Shown here piece by piece: positions 59,740 to 64,000 of a DNA stretch of 64,000 bases. Every line of letters begins with the position of its first letter. The first letter of the stretch is position 1. Under the pieces are notes generated by a model. That model saw only the letters and a program-made list of their open reading frames with translations, searched no databases and was not told where the DNA came from. The position numbers and the translations under genes are program-made. Location: the NCBI GenBank assembly GCA_040905865.1, contig JBBDQU010000078.1, positions 1-64,000 on the forward strand. The letters are read 5' to 3'. This DNA is from Alphaproteobacteria bacterium (GTDB lineage Bacteria; Pseudomonadota; Alphaproteobacteria; UBA8366; GCA-2717185).

Positions 59740-59780
59740 GCCCGGTCAATTGAGCCGCCGCCCCGGAAAAGTACCGCGGC

Positions 59781-59820
59781 GATTAACATCGATTAACATC
59801 GATTACCATCGCTTATCATT
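59781..59820. repeat. 10-bp phased repeats, cluster A
   Basis: Four consecutive 10-bp units: GATTAACATC, GATTAACATC, GATTACCATC and GCTTATCATT. They lie 41 bp after the oxoprolinase-family stop codon. The third and fourth units are slightly decayed. The 10-bp spacing puts each TTAACAT on one face of the helix. Confidence 0.85.
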
Positions 59821-59901
59821 GCGGCATGTCGCCCCCTTATCCGCCGCCGACTTTTGCCGGCAGGCGTGAGACAGCCCACCCGCGCCGAAAAATTGCGGGG
59901 C

Positions 59902-59931
59902 GCTTAACATCGGTTAACATCGCTTAACATT
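59902..59931. repeat. 10-bp phased repeats, cluster B
   Basis: Three consecutive units: GCTTAACATC, GGTTAACATC and GCTTAACATT. They are bracketed by GCGGGG (59895-59900) and CCCCGC (59933-59938), a 6-bp inverted repeat, so the cluster would form the loop of a hairpin. The consensus over both clusters is GVTTAACATY. Distance from cluster A is 121 bp, start to start. Confidence 0.85.
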
Positions 59932-60339
59932 TCCCCGCGCTTCCGCCGTCTTCGGGGCGGTTCTACGTTCCCGTGCCCCGCCACTGTCACATCACTACCG
60001 GCCGGCGATGGCGACGCACGCCCCCGCCCGGATAAAAAGGAATAATATCATATAACGTTGAAAAATGCAAGATTTTCCACTCCACCGCGCGGAAGCGCGC
60101 ATGTTAAAGTCAGGCCCGCCATTCCACCTTGCCCGGTGTCGGAAACAAGATATGATCTGGCTTCTGGATCGGGGATTTAGTAAGCTGTCACCGTTACTTA
60201 CCCGAACCCGGCAGGCGCCATGCAAAATCCTTAATAAATGGGCCGGTCCGGGCAATCCATCACCGCCACGCGCCGCAAAATTCTATAAATTTCCCGAATG
60301 TTCGCCCGCTTTTCAGCGGACTCTCATGGAGAACCAAAA

Positions 60340-62157
60340 ATGTCTCGTGGATTGATCGAAACAACGACGACGGCTCTGCCCCCTCCCGCTTCGCGGAACC
60401 GGCGAAGCAAGCCGCGGCCGGTGATGCGCCGTTCGCTGATGTTCGCCATCCCGTTCGGTCTCTGTGGCGCGGTTCTTCCCGCCATCGCCGCCGCCGAAAT
60501 CACGCTGCCCGACTGCGCCACGTTGGCCGCGTGGGCCGGAAGCGCCGACTTCAGGGCGCGGCAGACGCTCAACCCGTCGACCACCTTTGGATTTGCGGAA
60601 GCCTTCATCGGCGAGGAGATGGTCGCGCTGTACGGCAAGACGGGGCCGGAATTCACGGAGGCGGACGTGGCGCAGGCGCGCCAGGGGGCGAAGGACTGCG
60701 CAAGGCAGGTCGACAAGGCCGGGGCGAAGGTCCTGGCGGGCCTGGAGCGGATCTACGGGCGTGACCTCGGGGCGACGCTCAAGGCCATCGCCAAGGCCGA
60801 AGGCCAGCTCGAGGCGGGGCTCGCGGCATTCGCGGCGGCGCCGGACGGCCTCGACAAGCTGCGCGCCATCACCGGCCTGCGCGCCATGGAGATCTGGGAC
60901 CGCGACGGTTACCAGGCCGCCGTGCGGCACATGAGCCGCAGCTTCGGCAAGGTCGTCGACGGCGTCGTCCGCCCGCTCGCGAGCCTGCCGCAGGCGGCGG
61001 TGGCCGAGCGCGTGCTGCCGGCGGTAGAGCCGCACTACGCCAGGTCCCGCGACATGGCGATGACGGAAGTCGGGCAGCAGATTGCCGCAATCGAGGCGAG
61101 CGAGCGCAGCCTGCAGCGCTACGACCGCGAGATCGGCAAGATCGTCAAACCGCTGGAGGGGCTGCTGCCCGAGGCGGAACGGGCCGCGCTCGCGGACGCC
61201 GTCGCCGCGCGCAGGACGGCGATCGAGCAGGAACTGATCGCCGCCGGGCTCGAGAAGCTGGCCGCCGCGCCGCCCGGCGCCCCGAGCCTCGGCATGATCG
61301 AGAACGCCGCGAGCGGCAGCCTGACGCGGGTGCTGTCGCCGGAGGCGGCGGAAGGATTTCGCGACACCCTGCGCCAGCGCCGGCAGGCTGTCGCGCTCGC
61401 CATCGTCGAGACCGTGCCGGAAAGTGTCCAGGGGCTGACCGCGCTGCCGCAGATCGCCACGGCGCTCGGCACATCGAAGGCCGACCTGGTCGGCGAGGCC
61501 GAGCAGGCCGCCCTGCAGGCGGCCATCGCTGAAAAGCGCGTGGCGGCCGGCGCGACCGTCACGCAGGAACTGCTGGCCGCCATTGCCGCCACGCCGGTGG
61601 AGACCGGCGCCTTCGCCGCGCTCGACCGCAGCGCGGATGCGCGGCTGCTGCCGCTGCTGGCGACCGAGGATGCCGACGCCGTGCGCCGGGCCGCCGACGA
61701 ACGGCGCAACGCGATCGGCGATGCGCTATTCGATCTGGTGACGGACGAACTCGACGACATGGACGACAGCGAGAAGTCGCTGGCCATCATCGACACGGCG
61801 CTGCTGCCCGGCATTAACGGCTGGCCGGCGTCGGCCGGTGCGCAGAAGACCCGCTTCCTCGACGCGGTGGTGACGAAGCGCAACGCCATCCTCGCGGAGA
61901 TCACCGAAACGCAGCTCGGCTCCCTCGGCGGGCGCCGCTACGCCGACCGCAGCGGCGCCACGACGCTGGAGTTCGGCGACGACGGCAAGGCCTACTTCAC
62001 CCAGGCCGGCGGCCAGACCATCGTCGCCCCTTACGAGGAGGACGGTGAACTGCGCGTGCTGGTGACGCTGCCCCAGGCCACGGTGGTGTTCACGCGTGAA
62101 GGCCGCTGGCTGGTCGGGGGGCCAGTGCAGCTTCAGCGCATGGACGACAAACAGTGA
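60340..62157 (+). CDS. exported protein of unknown function
   Basis: A 605-residue protein I do not recognise. After a Thr/Pro/Arg-rich start comes a signal peptide (RRSLMFAIPFGLCGAVLPAIAAAE, residues about 29-53). The bulk (about 55-530) is Ala/Glu/Arg-rich and helical, with repeated patterns of the type ALADAVAARRTAIEQEL, ALQAAIAEKRVAAG and AVRRAADERRNAIGDAL, spaced about 80 residues apart. The last 70 residues look beta-rich (ATTLEFGDDGKAYFTQAGG, LVTLPQATVVFTREGRWLV). ATG 60340 follows GGAGA by eight bases. It favours GAG and CTC codons more than most genes of the window, a possible sign of transfer. Confidence 0.65.
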   Translation: MSRGLIETTTTALPPPASRNRRSKPRPVMRRSLMFAIPFGLCGAVLPAIAAAEITLPDCATLAAWAGSADFRARQTLNPSTTFGFAEAFIGEEMVALYGKTGPEFTEADVAQARQGAKDCARQVDKAGAKVLAGLERIYGRDLGATLKAIAKAEGQLEAGLAAFAAAPDGLDKLRAITGLRAMEIWDRDGYQAAVRHMSRSFGKVVDGVVRPLASLPQAAVAERVLPAVEPHYARSRDMAMTEVGQQIAAIEASERSLQRYDREIGKIVKPLEGLLPEAERAALADAVAARRTAIEQELIAAGLEKLAAAPPGAPSLGMIENAASGSLTRVLSPEAAEGFRDTLRQRRQAVALAIVETVPESVQGLTALPQIATALGTSKADLVGEAEQAALQAAIAEKRVAAGATVTQELLAAIAATPVETGAFAALDRSADARLLPLLATEDADAVRRAADERRNAIGDALFDLVTDELDDMDDSEKSLAIIDTALLPGINGWPASAGAQKTRFLDAVVTKRNAILAEITETQLGSLGGRRYADRSGATTLEFGDDGKAYFTQAGGQTIVAPYEEDGELRVLVTLPQATVVFTREGRWLVGGPVQLQRMDDKQ

Positions 62158-62292
62158 GGATCGGTTGGCGGCGCGGTGGCGATGCCCCGGACACCCCCTG
62201 AAACCGCAGAAGCGCGGCCCGAAGCCGAGGCGGGAACAAGTCCCTGTATTCAGGAAACCGGCGCCGATTGGATGCGATCTGTCACTTCGAAC

Positions 62293-64000
62293 TCATGCCT
62301 TATCCAGCACCGCTCGCACCTTGGTTGCCAGTTCCATGCGGGTATAGGGTTTGCTCAGCAGTTCGACGCCCGGATCCAGACGACCCTGATGGACTATGGC
62401 GTTCTCGGTGTAGCCGGACGTAAACAGCACTTTCAGCGAGGGGTTGGCCGCCCGAGCCCGATCGGCAAGTTCGCGCCCGTTCATGCCGCCCGGCATGATA
62501 ACGTCGGTTAGCAGCAGGTCAAAATCGCCGCGCGTTTGCAATGCGTTCAGTGCTTCGGGTCCGGACATGGCGGTGGTAACGCGGTAGCCCAGAGAAAGCA
62601 GCTGGCTCTCAAGGTATGTGAGCACCAGGTCGTCGTCTTCCGCGACCAGAATATGTTCCGTTCCGCCTTGCGGCGGCGCCTCGACCGTTGGCTGGTAACC
62701 CGATTGCCGCCCGACCCGCACCCGGGGAAAATACAGCTTTACCGATGTACCCTCGCCGGGCTCGGAATATATCTTGATATGCCCGCCCGATTGCTTGGTG
62801 AATCCGAACACCATGCTCAACCCGAGACCACTGCCCATGCCCACGGCCTTGGTGGTAAAAAACGGCTCGAAGGCGCGTCTGAGCGTTTCGGGATCCATGC
62901 CCGCGCCCGTATCGGAAACACCGATCATCACGTATTCGCCGGGCACGACTTCCGGGTGGCGCTCGGCATAATGTTTGTCGAGCACGACATTGGCGGTCTC
63001 GACGGTCAATTTGCCATCGCCCTGCATGGCGTCCCGTGCATTGATCACCAGGTTCAATAATGCCGTGTCCAGTTCACTGCTATCGATCTCCGTGATCCCG
63101 AGATCGGGATCAGGCGCAAAATTGAACTCTATGCTTTCCGGCAGGGTGCGGCGAATGAGCAACCGCGCCGATTCCGCCACCTGGTTAAGGTCGGTCGGTT
63201 TCGGATCGAGGGGCTGGCGGCGGGCAAACGCCAGCAGGCGGCTGGTCAACTGGGCCCCGCGCTCCGCTGCGGACATGGTCATTTCCGCCATTGAGCGCAG
63301 CTGCGGGTCAGGCGCCAGTTCCGCCAACATTTCCGCGTTGCCCAGAATAACCGTCAACAGATTGTTGAAATCATGGGCGACGCCACCGGTCAGATGGCCG
63401 ACAGCTTCCAGCTTCTGCGCTTCGCGAAGCTGCTGTTCCATTTCCAGGCGCCCGGTAATGTCGCGCATGCTGCCCACCATGCGGATCGCCTTGCCGCTTT
63501 CGTTCCGGATCACGAACCCATGATCAACTACCGTGGCGCTCTCACCGTCGCTCTTGATAAAGCGGTATTCGCCGCCCCAGTATTCTTTGTCGCCGTCAAT
63601 GACTTCATGAATACTGTGGAGCACGCGCTCGCGGTCATCCGGGTGAATCCGAGCGGTCCAGGAGTCAGACCCTGGCTCGAGGTCCGACAGCGCATACCCG
63701 AAGGCATCGGCCATGGAATCGTTCCACCAGATTTCGTCGGTGGTCAAATTCCAGTCCCAGATCACATCATTGGTCGCCTGCGAGATTAACTGAAAACGCT
63801 CCTGAAACTGTCGAAGTACAGCTTCCTGCTGTTTTCGCTCGGTGATATTGCGCTCGACCGCAACAAAATGCGTGCAATGTCCTTCTTCATCAAGCAGCGG
63901 GGTGATATCGAGTTCCAGCCAGTAGGGTTCTCCCGATTTGCTGTAGTTCAGCACCTCGCAGCGGACCGGCTCTTTATTGTGCAGGGCGTCACGGACCCGA
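62293..64000 (-). CDS. hybrid PAS sensor histidine kinase, 5' end outside window
   Basis: At least 569 codons, partial: the reading frame stays open to the window end, so the start lies beyond 64000. From the N-terminal side: end of a PAS domain (LNYSKSGEPYWLELDITPL) with its PAC (FVAVERNITERK), a second PAS-PAC (LISQATNDVIWDWNLTTDEI), HisKA with His in GGVAHDFNNLLTVILGNAEML, HATPase with NLVINARDAMQ, GAGMDP and GLGLSMVFGF, and a C-terminal receiver with phospho-acceptor Asp in LLLTDVIMPGGMNG. No membrane helix is seen in the part present. This architecture is common in alphaproteobacteria; the signal and partner are unknown. Confidence 0.9.
   Translation of the reverse strand, partial: RVRDALHNKEPVRCEVLNYSKSGEPYWLELDITPLLDEEGHCTHFVAVERNITERKQQEAVLRQFQERFQLISQATNDVIWDWNLTTDEIWWNDSMADAFGYALSDLEPGSDSWTARIHPDDRERVLHSIHEVIDGDKEYWGGEYRFIKSDGESATVVDHGFVIRNESGKAIRMVGSMRDITGRLEMEQQLREAQKLEAVGHLTGGVAHDFNNLLTVILGNAEMLAELAPDPQLRSMAEMTMSAAERGAQLTSRLLAFARRQPLDPKPTDLNQVAESARLLIRRTLPESIEFNFAPDPDLGITEIDSSELDTALLNLVINARDAMQGDGKLTVETANVVLDKHYAERHPEVVPGEYVMIGVSDTGAGMDPETLRRAFEPFFTTKAVGMGSGLGLSMVFGFTKQSGGHIKIYSEPGEGTSVKLYFPRVRVGRQSGYQPTVEAPPQGGTEHILVAEDDDLVLTYLESQLLSLGYRVTTAMSGPEALNALQTRGDFDLLLTDVIMPGGMNGRELADRARAANPSLKVLFTSGYTENAIVHQGRLDPGVELLSKPYTRMELATKVRAVLDKA

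Larger units (their letters stand above)
59740..60339. other. intergenic region with two phased repeat clusters
   Basis: About 600 bp without a credible gene between the oxoprolinase-family gene and an exported protein. The first 200 bp hold two clusters of a 10-bp repeat (listed separately). The middle, near 60040-60075, is AT-rich and could contain the promoter for the gene at 60340. Small open frames on either strand show no family features. Confidence 0.5.

Overview
The window looks like chromosomal DNA of a GC-rich Gram-negative alphaproteobacterium, most like the Rhodospirillales in the broad sense. The support is indirect. It has a complete division and cell-wall (dcw) cluster in the usual proteobacterial order. 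MurE carries the DNPR motif of meso-diaminopimelate ligases. FtsZ has a long linker and an alphaproteobacterial-type C-terminal peptide. LpxC and BamD imply an outer membrane with lipid A. A DUF1127 protein and a class A RNase P RNA are also present. No rRNA, tRNA, CRISPR array, transposase or phage gene was found.

Layout. 1-9.7 kb: a DUF2254 membrane protein, an MmgE/PrpD protein, an EnvZ/OmpR-type two-component pair divergent from a four-EF-hand secreted protein, then a small catabolic-looking set (GST-like protein, dimeric alpha-beta-barrel protein, 4,5-dihydroxyphthalate-decarboxylase-like protein, and an opposing enolase-superfamily enzyme). 9.7-18.3 kb: an exported S1C/PDZ protein lacking all three catalytic residues, uvrD-prmA, a DUF1127 protein, a 0.6-kb intergenic region rich in inverted repeats, an Xaa-Pro aminopeptidase and a secreted subtilase. 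18.6-42.7 kb: one uninterrupted minus-strand run, in transcription order mraZ-rsmH-ftsL-ftsI-murE-murF-mraY-murD-ftsW-murG-murC-murB-ddl-ftsQ-ftsA-ftsZ-lpxC-bamD-recN-ligA. It covers peptidoglycan precursor synthesis, septal synthesis, the Z-ring, lipid A commitment, outer-membrane assembly and DNA repair/ligation. Most neighbours overlap by 4 bases (ATGA), indicating translational coupling.

43-50.2 kb: a membrane protein facing a six-gene MoxR locus (DUF4129, DUF4350, MoxR, DUF58, SpoIIM-like, RDD), where nearly all genes overlap. 50.3-55.9 kb: RNase P RNA, an alpha/beta hydrolase, an AmpD-like amidase, an Uup-type ABC-F ATPase, a TerB-DnaJ protein and a DUF3750 protein. 56-64 kb: a fused HyuA-HyuB (5-oxoprolinase-type) protein, an intergenic region with two clusters of 10-bp-phased repeats, an unrecognised exported 605-residue protein, and a hybrid sensor kinase cut by the window end.

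Most genes belong to known families. The less expected signals are in non-coding DNA: five 10-bp-phased YYATGG units over the predicted mraZ promoter (a candidate MraZ operator), two copies of a dispersed palindromic element, two clusters of 10-bp-phased TTAACAT repeats, and a multi-stem inverted-repeat region before the aminopeptidase. Among proteins, the degenerate S1C pseudoprotease and an enolase-superfamily enzyme lacking the second lysine of the KxK motif deserve attention.
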